NCBI GenBank assembly: GCA_021568835.1
Contig: JAKGSH010000010.1
Location: forward strand, 2,418,001-2,482,000
Reading direction: 5' to 3'
DNA length: 64,000 nt
From: Streptomyces sp. Tue 6430
Lineage (GTDB): Bacteria > Actinomycetota > Actinomycetes > Streptomycetales > Streptomycetaceae
The position numbers and the translations under genes were made by a program. Position 1 is the first letter of the stretch. Every line of letters begins with the position of its first letter. The notes below the pieces were generated by a model that was given only the letters and a program-made list of their open reading frames with translations, was not told the DNA's origin and made no database searches. This document shows, one piece after another, positions 24,558 through 32,479 of this stretch.

Positions 24558-25976
24558 TCAGTTCTGGAGGCGGGCGCCGCAGTGGGGCCAGGGGGTGGCG
24601 CCCCGGCGGATGTAGAGCTTCTTGGCCCGGAAGGTCTGTTCGGAGGCGGAGGCGTCCTGGGGGCGGCCGGTGCCGCCGAGGCTGTGCCAGGTGCGGGTGT
24701 CGAACTGGTAGAGGCCGCCGTAGGTGCCGGACGGGTCCACGGCGTCGGCGCGGCCGCCCGACTCGCAGGCCGCGAGCGCCTGCCAGTCGAGGTGGTCGGC
24801 GCCCCGCACGGAGGCCGGCCGCGGCTTCGTGCCGACCCTGACCACCTGCGCGCGCGGCTCGCGCACGGTCTCGGTGCGCACGCGTCGCGGCCGCTGCCGG
24901 ACTCCGTTGACGGTGCGCAGGGCGTAGGTGACCCGCAGCAGCCCCGGCCGGCCGGCCCGCTCCACGACCTCGGTGCCCCGGAACAGCGCGGGGTCGTCGG
25001 TGCGCCGTACCGGGAACGGGACCGCCTCCTCCCGTACCTCCCTCCCGTCGGTGATCCGCAGGACGGTGATCGTCTGGCCGTCGCGCGGGAAGCTGCCGGA
25101 CGGGACGGACGTGGTGTCCTGGCCGCGCAGGGTGATGCCGGCCTCCTCGACGGCCTCGCCCACGGTCGCCGCGTTGGTGCGCACGGTGCGGGCCCGGCCG
25201 TCGGCCATGACCGTCACGGCGCGTTCGGTACGGACGTCCAGCGCGAGCCCCTCGCGTCCGATGCGCCGGGAGCGGGAGACGGAGAGGTAGGCGCCCTCCG
25301 CCCGCACGCCGAGCTGTCCGAGCGCCTCCTCCACGGTGCGGGCCGTCGTCCACACCTCGTGCCGCCGGCCGTCGAGCGTGAGCCGGACGGGGCGGCCGTG
25401 GCGCACGGCGATCTCGTCGCCGCCGGCGAGGGCCGTGCCCGGGGAGGGCGCCACCATGTCGTGCGCCCCGACCCGCACGCCCTCCTCCGCCAGCAGTTCG
25501 CCCACGTCGTCGGCGAAGGTGTGCAGGGTGCGCGGCTTGCCGTCGACGGTCAGCTCGACCGCCTTGTCCTTCGCGACGAAGGCGGTGGTGCCGCCCGCGA
25601 GGAAGGCGACGACCAGCGCCTGCGGCACCAGGGGGAGCAGGGGCAGCAGCCGGCGCATCGGGGAGTCCGCGCGCTCGGCGTCGCGCGTCCTGCGCCGGCG
25701 CGCGGCGCGCCCGGTGGGGGTGGCAGTGTCGGTGTCGGTGGCAGTGACGGTGACGGTGGCGGTGGCGTACGGCGGCCCGTCCGCCCGGCGCGGCAGCGCC
25801 GGCCCGGGGGGCTCCGGCGGCATCGCGGGCACCGCGGGCACCGTCGCCTCGCAGGCGGCCCGATAGGCGCCCTCGCGGTCCTGCGGCACCCCGTGGGGGA
25901 GGGTCTCGGCGTTGTGGACGTCGACGTACGTGCCGTCGGCGCCGTACGTGTTGCGCGGGTGGTGCACGTTGCTCAC
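24558..25976 (-). CDS. rpfB: Resuscitation-promoting factor RpfB
   Basis: 472 residues. A long disordered cytoplasmic N-terminus (includes an ATATVTVTATDTDTAT stretch) leads to a membrane anchor at about 110-134, three DUF348 modules (VELTVDGKPRTLHTFADDVG, VRLTLDGRRHEVWTTARTVE, VTVMADGRARTVRTNAATVG), a G5 domain (FRGTEVVERAGRPGLLRVTY) and a C-terminal Rpf lysozyme-like domain with catalytic Glu405 (LAACESGG) and YGGLYQFDTRTW. It cleaves peptidoglycan at the surface and promotes spore germination. GTG 25976 has GGAG 9 bases upstream. Placed between TatD and rsmA, as in mycobacteria. Confidence 0.93.
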   Translation of the reverse strand: MSNVHHPRNTYGADGTYVDVHNAETLPHGVPQDREGAYRAACEATVPAVPAMPPEPPGPALPRRADGPPYATATVTVTATDTDTATPTGRAARRRRTRDAERADSPMRRLLPLLPLVPQALVVAFLAGGTTAFVAKDKAVELTVDGKPRTLHTFADDVGELLAEEGVRVGAHDMVAPSPGTALAGGDEIAVRHGRPVRLTLDGRRHEVWTTARTVEEALGQLGVRAEGAYLSVSRSRRIGREGLALDVRTERAVTVMADGRARTVRTNAATVGEAVEEAGITLRGQDTTSVPSGSFPRDGQTITVLRITDGREVREEAVPFPVRRTDDPALFRGTEVVERAGRPGLLRVTYALRTVNGVRQRPRRVRTETVREPRAQVVRVGTKPRPASVRGADHLDWQALAACESGGRADAVDPSGTYGGLYQFDTRTWHSLGGTGRPQDASASEQTFRAKKLYIRRGATPWPHCGARLQN

Positions 25977-26114
25977 GCCGACACGCTCCAGGGGTCCTGG
26001 GATCCGGAAGGGGCCGGGAAGATCCGGATCGGGCCCCCAGAACCTAGCGGAGCGGACGTCACTCTCCAAAGCGACGCGACTACCCACGGTGGCGACCGGT
26101 GCGGCGCCCGCGGG

Positions 26115-26993
26115 TCAGTAGCCGAAGGCGCGGGCCGTGTTGGCGGCCAGGGCGCCCGCCAGGACGTCCTCGTCGATGCCGCGGACGGCCGCCATGGCGC
26201 GGACCGTGACCGGCACCAGGTAGGGGGCGTTGGGCCGCCCGCGGTAGGGCGCCGGGGTGAGGAAGGGCGCGTCGGTCTCGACGAGGACCAGCTCCAGCGG
26301 GGCGACGGCGAGGGCGTCGCGCAGGTGCTGGGCGTTCTTGAAGGTGACGTTGCCCGCGAAGGACATGAAGTAGCCGGCGCGGGCGCAGGTCTCCGCCATC
26401 GCGGCGTCGCCGGAGTAGCAGTGGAAGACGGTGCGCTCGGGGGCGCCCTCCTCCTTCAGCACGCGCAGGACGTCCGCGTGGGCGTCGCGGTCGTGGATGA
26501 CGAGGGCCTTGCCGTGCCGTTTGGCGATCTCGATGTGGGCGCGGAAGGAGCGCTCCTGCGCGTCCTTGCCCTCGGGTCCGGTGCGGAAGTAGTCCAGTCC
26601 GGTCTCGCCGACGCCCTTGACCTCGGGGAGCGCGGCGAGGCGGTCGATCTCGGCGAGCGCCTCGTCGAGCGCCCCGGCGCCGCCGGCCGCGCGCGCCCCC
26701 TGCCGGGACCAGCCGTCGGGGTCCCCATGGACGATGCGCGGGGCCTCGTTGGGGTGCAGGGCGACCGCCGCGTGGACGCTGTCGTACGCCGCCGCCGTCT
26801 CGGCCGCCCAGCGGGAGCCGGCGACGTCGCAGCCGACCTGGACGACCGTCGTCACGCCGACCGACGCGGCTTTCGCGAGGCCCTCCTCGACCGTGCCGGA
26901 CTGCATGTCGAGGTGGGTGTGGGAGTCGGCGACCGGTACCCGCAGGGGGGCCGGGAGCGGCGGCGCCGCGTTCTTGTCGGCGTTCGAAGGCAT
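26115..26993 (-). CDS. TatD-family metal-dependent hydrolase
   Basis: A 292-residue TIM-barrel DNase/deacylase-like hydrolase. Metal ligands are H25/H27 (VADSHTHLDM), GVGETGLDYF (Glu), KALVIHDRDA (His), TVFHCYSG (His) and VETDAPFLTP (Asp). TatD proteins are 3'-5' exonucleases or quality-control hydrolases. The N-terminal 15 residues are Ala/Pro-rich and the start may lie slightly downstream. Conserved first member of the TatD-rpfB-rsmA-ispE group; about 138 bases separate it from rpfB. Confidence 0.92.
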   Translation of the reverse strand: MPSNADKNAAPPLPAPLRVPVADSHTHLDMQSGTVEEGLAKAASVGVTTVVQVGCDVAGSRWAAETAAAYDSVHAAVALHPNEAPRIVHGDPDGWSRQGARAAGGAGALDEALAEIDRLAALPEVKGVGETGLDYFRTGPEGKDAQERSFRAHIEIAKRHGKALVIHDRDAHADVLRVLKEEGAPERTVFHCYSGDAAMAETCARAGYFMSFAGNVTFKNAQHLRDALAVAPLELVLVETDAPFLTPAPYRGRPNAPYLVPVTVRAMAAVRGIDEDVLAGALAANTARAFGY

Positions 26994-27036
26994 GCCCCGA
27001 TCCTACGGAAGGGGCACACCCGGCCGTCGGCCGCGG

Positions 27037-27092
27037 GCCCGCCCCGGCCCGGACGGCTGGGACGGCCCGCCCCGGCCCGGACGGCTGGGACG
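27037..27092. repeat. Two 28-bp direct repeats upstream of the TatD gene
   Basis: Two exact adjacent copies of a unit beginning GCCCGCCCCGGCCCGGACGG and ending CTGGGACG. They lie in the spacer between the TatD start and the stop of the zinc-ribbon gene at 27128. No promoter motif is obvious. Confidence 0.75.
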
Positions 27093-27127
27093 GCCCGACC
27101 GGCGCGGGCGGCCCGGACCGCCCGGCC

Positions 27128-27589
27128 TCAGCCGGCCCGGCGCTGGAAGGTGTGGAGGAGGTCGGACAGGTGCCAGTGGTGCTGCCGGCCGGTCTCCCCG
27201 GGCCCCGCGACCGCCGGCGGTCGCGCCGCGGTCGCCGGCACCTCCACGGGGCCGGCCGGGGGCGCCGTGCGGGGGCGGGCGGCGCCGAGCACGGAGGAGA
27301 CCTGGCCGGCCCGCATGATGCGCAGGAGCCGGCCGTCGCAGTGGTGGCAGGCGGGGCGGCTCAGCGGGGACGGCACGAGGCGTCCGTTCGCCACGTACTG
27401 GACGAACTCGTGGCCCTCCGCGTCCGTGCGGTGCTCGATCTCGTACGTCTGCTCCCAGCCGTGCCCGCAGCGCATGCAGGCGAAGGAGTACGACTCGTGC
27501 ACGACGGGGACCGCCGTGCGCGGGCCGCCGCTCCACCCGGCCGTCCCGCCGGTCCCGCTCATCCCGCTCATCCCGCTCGTCTCGCTCAT
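27128..27589 (-). CDS. Zinc-ribbon protein of unknown function
   Basis: 153 residues. Four cysteines form a rubredoxin-knuckle-like zinc ribbon (C38-x2-C41 in FACMRCGHGW, C81-x2-C84 in ACHHCDGRLL). The N-terminus starts with SGM/GTG-type low complexity, and a Pro/Ala-rich linker leads to a terminal helix (WHLSDLLHTFQRRAG). No enzyme motif. It sits between the TatD gene and rsmI on the same strand with clear spacers. The zinc ribbon suggests nucleic-acid or protein binding, not more. Confidence 0.8.
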   Translation of the reverse strand: MSETSGMSGMSGTGGTAGWSGGPRTAVPVVHESYSFACMRCGHGWEQTYEIEHRTDAEGHEFVQYVANGRLVPSPLSRPACHHCDGRLLRIMRAGQVSSVLGAARPRTAPPAGPVEVPATAARPPAVAGPGETGRQHHWHLSDLLHTFQRRAG

Positions 27590-27806
27590 GCAGGCTCCTC
27601 TGTCCGCTGGACGCGGGGACAGGTGCGTCCCTGTCGTCCAGTGGAGCGCTCCGCCGGGGCGGACGCAGCCGACCTGTCGAGTGTTGGGCCCGATTTGGGC
27701 GTTCCTTGCCGAAGCGGGACGGGGGGCGACTTCTGGGCTTTGCCGTCGACGGCACTTCTTTACCGCCTGGTGGGAATACCTCTCGCCCGGCGGCGACGGA
27801 AGCTTC

Positions 27807-28663
27807 TCAGCCCGCGGCGTTCTTGGCCGCGACGACCGCGTCGAAGACCTGCCGCTTGGGCACCCCGGCCTCCGCCGCCACCGCCGCGATGGCCTCCTTG
27901 CGCCGCTCGCCGGCCTCCTCGCGCACCCGCACCCGCCGGACCAGTTCCGCCGCGTCGAGTTCGCCGGGCCCGCGCTCGGGCGCCCCGGTCACGACGACGG
28001 TGATCTCGCCGCGCACCCCCTCCGCCGCCCACTCCGCCAGCTCGCCGAGCGGGCCGCGCCGGACCTCCTCGTACGTCTTGGTCAGCTCGCGGCAGACGGC
28101 GGCGCGCCGGTCGGCGCCGAACACCTCGGCCATCGCGGCGAGGGTGTCGTCGAGCCGGTGCGGGGCCTCGAAGTACACGAGGGTGCGGCGCTCCTCGGCG
28201 ACCTCGCGCAGCCGGGACAGCCGCTCCCCGCCTTGCGCGGCAGGAAGCCCTCGAAGCAGAAGCGGTCGACGGGCAGGCCGGACAGCGCGAGCGCGGTGAG
28301 GACGGCGGACGGGCCGGGCACGGCGGTGACCCGGACGTCCTTCTCGACGGCCGCGGCGACCAGCCGGTAGCCGGGGTCGGAGACGGAGGGCATGCCGGCG
28401 TCGGTGACGAGGAGGACGCGGGCGCCGCCGAGGAGGTGGTCGACCAGCTCGGGGGTGCGGGCGGACTCGTTGCCCTCGAAGTAGGAGACGACCCGCCCCT
28501 TGGGCGTCACGCCCAGCGCCTGCGTGAGCCGGCGCAGCCGGCGGGTGTCCTCGGCGGCGATGACGTCGGCGCCGGCCAACTCCTCCGCGAGCCGGGGCGG
28601 GGCGTCCGCGATGTCCCCGATGGGCGTGCCGGCAAGGACCAGGGTTCCGGGTGCGACTGTCAC
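27807..28663 (-). CDS. rsmI: 16S rRNA (cytidine1402-2'-O)-methyltransferase, one frame slip
   Basis: About 285 residues once corrected, a SAM-dependent tetrapyrrole-methylase-fold enzyme. Seen are VLAGTPIGDIADAPPRL, DVIAAEDTRRLRRL, VSYFEGNE, VTDAGMPSVSDPGYRLV and AVPGPSAVLTALALSGLP. After FEGFLPRKAG the frame changes; the expected ERLSRLREVAEERRTLVYFE continues in the next frame to ...DAVVAAKNAAG. A missing base in the C run 28226-28229 accounts for it. The gene is near-universal, so a sequencing error is more likely than loss. Divergent from pmt. Confidence 0.85.
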
Positions 28664-28790
28664 GTTTCCATCCTCGCAGGGGCGCCGGGCCCCGTCCGAC
28701 CGGCCGGGCCGGATCGCCCGGAGCCGGGCATGACCGGTCGAACAGACCCATGCACGGGACTCCCACAGTCCCGTTCCCTACGATGGCGCG

Positions 28791-30542
28791 GTGACCAGTA
28801 CCGCGTCCTCCACGGACTCCACGGACTACCGGCAGGACCAGGCACCGCAGGACCGGCGGCCGGGGTGGCCGTCGCGGCTGCGCCGGTTCGGCTACGCGGC
28901 GGCGCCGGACGGCGACGTCCGGGAGCGGCTGGTGCCGCCGTTCGCCGAACCGAGCCCGCGGCTCTGGCAGGCGCTCGGGGTGCCGGCCGGGCTCGCCGGC
29001 CGGATCACCCGCTGGTCGGGCTGGCTGGGCCCGCTGCTGGTCACGCTGGTGGCGGGCGTGCTGCGGTTCTGGAACCTGGGCACCCCGAGGAAGGTGATAT
29101 TCGACGAGACGTACTACGCCAAGGACGCGTGGGCGCTCGTCCACCGCGGCTTCGAGGTCAACTGGGACAAGAACGCCAACGACGTCATCCTGAACAGCGG
29201 CGGCCACGTCACGATCCCGACGGACGCGGCGTACGTGGTGCATCCGCCGGTCGGCAAGTACGTCATCGGGCTGGGCGAACTGCTCTTCGGGTTCGACCCG
29301 TTCGGCTGGCGGTTCATGACGGCGCTGCTGGGGACCCTGTCGGTCCTGCTGCTGTGCCGGATCGGGCGCCGCCTCTTCCGCTCCACGTTCCTGGGCTGCC
29401 TGGCGGGCGCGCTGATGGCGGTGGACGGGCTGCACTTCGTGATGAGCCGCAACGCGCTGCTCGACGGGGTGCTGATGTTCTTCGTGCTGGCGACGTTCGG
29501 CTGTCTGGTGGTCGACCGGGACCGGGCGCGCGCGCGGCTGGCCGCCGCGCTGCCGGCGGACGCGGACGGCCGCCGCCGCCCCGACGCGCACGTCGCCGGG
29601 ACCACCCGCCTGGGGCTGCGCCCGTGGCGCTGGGCGGCGGGCGTGATGCTGGGGCTGGCGATCGGCACGAAGTGGAACGGCCTGTACATCATGGTCGCGT
29701 TCTGCCTGATGACGGTGTTGTGGGACGTCGCCGCGCGCCGGGTGGCCGGTGCCCGGCACCCGTACCGGGCGGTGCTGAGGCGGGACACGGGCCTGGCGTT
29801 CCTGGCGACCGTGCCGGTCGCGCTGGTCACCTACCTGGTGTCGTGGACGGGCTGGATCCTCTCCTCGGACAGCGGCTCGGGCGGCTACTACCGCAACTGG
29901 GCGGCGACCGACGGCAAGGGCGGCAGCTGGACCTGGCTGTTCCCGGACTGGCTGCGCAGCCTGTGGCACTACGAGCACGAGGTCTACGAGTTCCACACCC
30001 ACCTCACCTCGCCGCACACCTACCAGTCGAACCCGTGGAGCTGGCTGGTCCTGGGCCGCCCGGTGTCGTACTTCTACGAGTCCCCGGCGCCCGGCACGGA
30101 CGGCTGTCCGGTGGACGCGGGCAAGAAGTGCGCGCGCGAGGTGCTGGCGATCGGCACGCCGATGCTGTGGTGGGCGGCCTGTTTCGCGGTGCTGTTCGTG
30201 CTGTGGCGCTGGTTCTTCCGCCGCGACTGGCGGGCGGGCGCGATCGCGTGCGGCATCGCGGCCGGGTACCTGCCGTGGTTCCTGTACCAGGAGCGCACGA
30301 TCTTCCTCTTCTACGCCGTCGTCTTCCTGCCGTTCCTGTGTCTGGCGGTGGCGATGATGGCCGGGGCGCTCGTCGGCCGGCCGGGGTCGAGCGACACCCG
30401 GCGGGTGGTGGGCGCGACGGGCGCGGGCGTCCTGGTGCTGCTGATCGCATGGAACTTCATCTACTTCTGGCCCCTGTACACGGGCACCGCCATCCCGATC
30501 GACGACTGGCGTTCACGTATGTGGTTGGACACCTGGGTCTAA
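28791..30542 (+). CDS. pmt: Protein O-mannosyltransferase (dolichyl-phosphate-mannose type)
   Basis: A 583-residue GT39 membrane enzyme that transfers mannose from polyprenyl-phosphate-mannose to Ser/Thr of exported proteins. The essential Asp-Glu pair is D105-E106 in VIFDETYYAKDAW. Further motifs are VVHPPVGKYVIGLG and GLAIGTKWNGLYIM, with about 10 membrane helices. TACGAT at 28779-28784 lies 7 bases before GTG 28791, suggesting a leaderless mRNA. In S. coelicolor Pmt is needed for phage phiC31 infection and normal wall-antibiotic tolerance (established). PBP genes follow. Confidence 0.94.
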   Translation: MTSTASSTDSTDYRQDQAPQDRRPGWPSRLRRFGYAAAPDGDVRERLVPPFAEPSPRLWQALGVPAGLAGRITRWSGWLGPLLVTLVAGVLRFWNLGTPRKVIFDETYYAKDAWALVHRGFEVNWDKNANDVILNSGGHVTIPTDAAYVVHPPVGKYVIGLGELLFGFDPFGWRFMTALLGTLSVLLLCRIGRRLFRSTFLGCLAGALMAVDGLHFVMSRNALLDGVLMFFVLATFGCLVVDRDRARARLAAALPADADGRRRPDAHVAGTTRLGLRPWRWAAGVMLGLAIGTKWNGLYIMVAFCLMTVLWDVAARRVAGARHPYRAVLRRDTGLAFLATVPVALVTYLVSWTGWILSSDSGSGGYYRNWAATDGKGGSWTWLFPDWLRSLWHYEHEVYEFHTHLTSPHTYQSNPWSWLVLGRPVSYFYESPAPGTDGCPVDAGKKCAREVLAIGTPMLWWAACFAVLFVLWRWFFRRDWRAGAIACGIAAGYLPWFLYQERTIFLFYAVVFLPFLCLAVAMMAGALVGRPGSSDTRRVVGATGAGVLVLLIAWNFIYFWPLYTGTAIPIDDWRSRMWLDTWV

Positions 30543-30602
30543 CGATTGCGACAACTCCCGCCCCGTAGGCCCCTCTTCCGCTTACTGTGAAGGTCGGGGG
30601 AA

Positions 30603-30624
30603 CTTTCTGAACGCGTTCAGAAAG
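30603..30624. promoter_or_regulatory. Perfect 22-bp palindrome before the first PBP gene
   Basis: A fully symmetric 22-bp sequence with core TTTCTGAACGCGTTCAGAAA and no loop, in the 110-base spacer between pmt and the PBP at 30653, 29 bases before that start codon. Loopless symmetry favours a dimeric repressor operator over a terminator. No adjacent regulator gene is evident. Confidence 0.6.
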
Positions 30625-30652
30625 GATTGACGGGTCAACGGGGAGGACGGTC

Positions 30653-32284
30653 ATGCGCAAGGGGGCCAAGGCGGCGATCGTCGGGTCGGTGTTCGCCGTC
30701 ATGGTGGGCGGGGCCGGGTACGGCGCCTTCAACATCGTGAACGCGCTGGACGGGGACGGCGGCGCACCGGCGGCGGACGGGCCGGCGCCCGTGCGGACCG
30801 GGCCGCCGAGCGCCGCCGAGGTGAAGGAGACCAGCGCCGCGTTCTTCGCGGCCTGGGAGAAGGGGGAGGCGGCGAGCGCGGCGGCGCTCACCGACAACGC
30901 CGGGAAGGCGCGGCCGTTGCTCACCTCGTACGGCCAGGCCGCGCACATCACCGGCGTGAAGATCACGCCGGGTACGCCGGCCGGGCGCAGCGTGCCGTTC
31001 ACGGTGAAGGCCACGGTGTCGTACGGGGGGAAGTCCAAGCCGCTCGCCTACGGCAGCCGGCTGACCGTCGTGCGCGGGGTGACCACCGGCAGGGCGCTGG
31101 TGGACTGGCAGCCGTCGGTCGTGCACCCCCAGCTCAGGGACATGGACGACACGCTGGTCACGGGCGAGTCGGCGGCGCCGCCGATCGAGGCCGTGGACCG
31201 CGACGGCAAGGTGCTGACGAAGGAGAAGTACCCCTCGCTCGGGCCGATGCTGAACGAGCTGCGCGCCAAGTACGGCGACAAGGCGGGCGGCACGGCCGGT
31301 GTCGAACTGGCGGTCCGCCACGCCGCCCCGGACTCCGCGGACACGCCGCTGCTGACCCTGGCCGAGGGCAGGGCGGGCCGGCTGCCCACCACGCTCAGGG
31401 CGAGCGCGCAGGCGGCCGCCGAGAAGGCGGTCCTGAAGTACCCCGAGTCGTCGGTGGTGGCCGTCCAGCCGAGCAGCGGTGAGGTGCTGGCGGTCGCCAA
31501 CAACCGCAACGACGGCTGGAACGCGGCCTTCCTGGGACAGGTGGCGCCCGGCTCCACCATGAAGATCGTCAGCGCGGCCACCCTCATCGACAACGGCATC
31601 ACCACCGCGACCGGCCCGGCGCCCTGCCCGTCCGAGGCGACCTGGCAGAGCCAGACCTTCCACAACATCGACAACATGCCCCCGAACGAGAAGGCGACCC
31701 TCTCCGAGAGCTTCGCGCGCTCCTGCAACACCGCGTTCGTGAAGTACGCGGACGAGGTGAAGGTGGACTCCCTGACCGACGAGGCCAGGAACCGTTTCGG
31801 GATCGGCCTCGACTGGAAGACCGGCATCCCCTCCTTCGACGGCTCCGTCCCGGCCTCCGGCGGCCCGGACACCGCGGCCGCCATGATCGGCCAGGGCCAG
31901 GTCCAGATGAACCCGCTGACCATGGCGTCGGTGACGGCGACCGCGGCGACGGGCGCCTTCCGGCAGCCGGTGATCGTGCCGCGCAGCCTCGACGGCCGCG
32001 AACTCGCCCACGCGCGCGGGCTGCCGGCCGGCACCGTGCAGCAGCTGCGCGCCATGATGAACCGCACCGCGACCAGCGGCACGGCGGCCCGGGTGATGTC
32101 CGGCCTGAACGGCCGGATCGGCGCGAAGACGGGTTCGGCGGAGGTCGACGGGAGGGCGAGCTCCGACAGCTGGTTCACCGGCTACCGGGGCGACGTCGCC
32201 GCCGCGGCGATGGTCCAGGACGGCGGTCACGGCACCGACGCGGCCGGCCCGATCGTCGCGGCCGTACTGCGGTCGGGCGCCTGA
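30653..32284 (+). CDS. Penicillin-binding protein, class B transpeptidase (1 of 2)
   Basis: 543 residues. N-terminal membrane anchor (KAAIVGSVFAVMVGGAGYGA), an NTF2-like/MecA_N domain (about 60-160), a dimerisation region and a transpeptidase with S301-x-x-K304 (PGSTMK), S357-C-N359 (RSCNTAF) and K492-T-G494 (GAKTGSAEV). It cross-links peptidoglycan outside the membrane. The next gene is a paralog with identical layout. Stand-alone class B PBPs like these in Streptomyces are linked to development rather than core division. Confidence 0.92.
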   Translation: MRKGAKAAIVGSVFAVMVGGAGYGAFNIVNALDGDGGAPAADGPAPVRTGPPSAAEVKETSAAFFAAWEKGEAASAAALTDNAGKARPLLTSYGQAAHITGVKITPGTPAGRSVPFTVKATVSYGGKSKPLAYGSRLTVVRGVTTGRALVDWQPSVVHPQLRDMDDTLVTGESAAPPIEAVDRDGKVLTKEKYPSLGPMLNELRAKYGDKAGGTAGVELAVRHAAPDSADTPLLTLAEGRAGRLPTTLRASAQAAAEKAVLKYPESSVVAVQPSSGEVLAVANNRNDGWNAAFLGQVAPGSTMKIVSAATLIDNGITTATGPAPCPSEATWQSQTFHNIDNMPPNEKATLSESFARSCNTAFVKYADEVKVDSLTDEARNRFGIGLDWKTGIPSFDGSVPASGGPDTAAAMIGQGQVQMNPLTMASVTATAATGAFRQPVIVPRSLDGRELAHARGLPAGTVQQLRAMMNRTATSGTAARVMSGLNGRIGAKTGSAEVDGRASSDSWFTGYRGDVAAAAMVQDGGHGTDAAGPIVAAVLRSGA

Positions 32285-32303
32285 GACCACCCGTAAGGCG
32301 TGG

Positions 32304-32325
32304 GTGACGTCACACGTGACGTCAC
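32304..32325. promoter_or_regulatory. Doubled GTGACGTCAC palindrome upstream of the second PBP
   Basis: Two perfect 10-bp palindromes GTGACGTCAC (32304-32313 and 32316-32325), 12 bases centre to centre, 155 bases before the PBP start at 32480. The arrangement suggests a two-dimer binding site. The cognate regulator is unknown. Confidence 0.5.
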
Positions 32326-32479
32326 CCCGCGGGCGGGGACTCTAGGCTGGGCGCCGTCGTTGGTGCCGGTGGGGACGGTTCGCACCGCCGGTGGACGGGA
32401 CTCGCACCGCCGGTGGGACGACCCGCCGGGCGGGGACAGGGGGCGAGGCGGCCCCGTAGGGCACGGAGGATCGCGGACA

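Noticed and set aside
25977..26114. c-di-AMP (ydaO) riboswitch before rpfB
   Set aside because: Known before some streptomycete rpf genes, but the 138-base spacer lacks the conserved helices I would expect.
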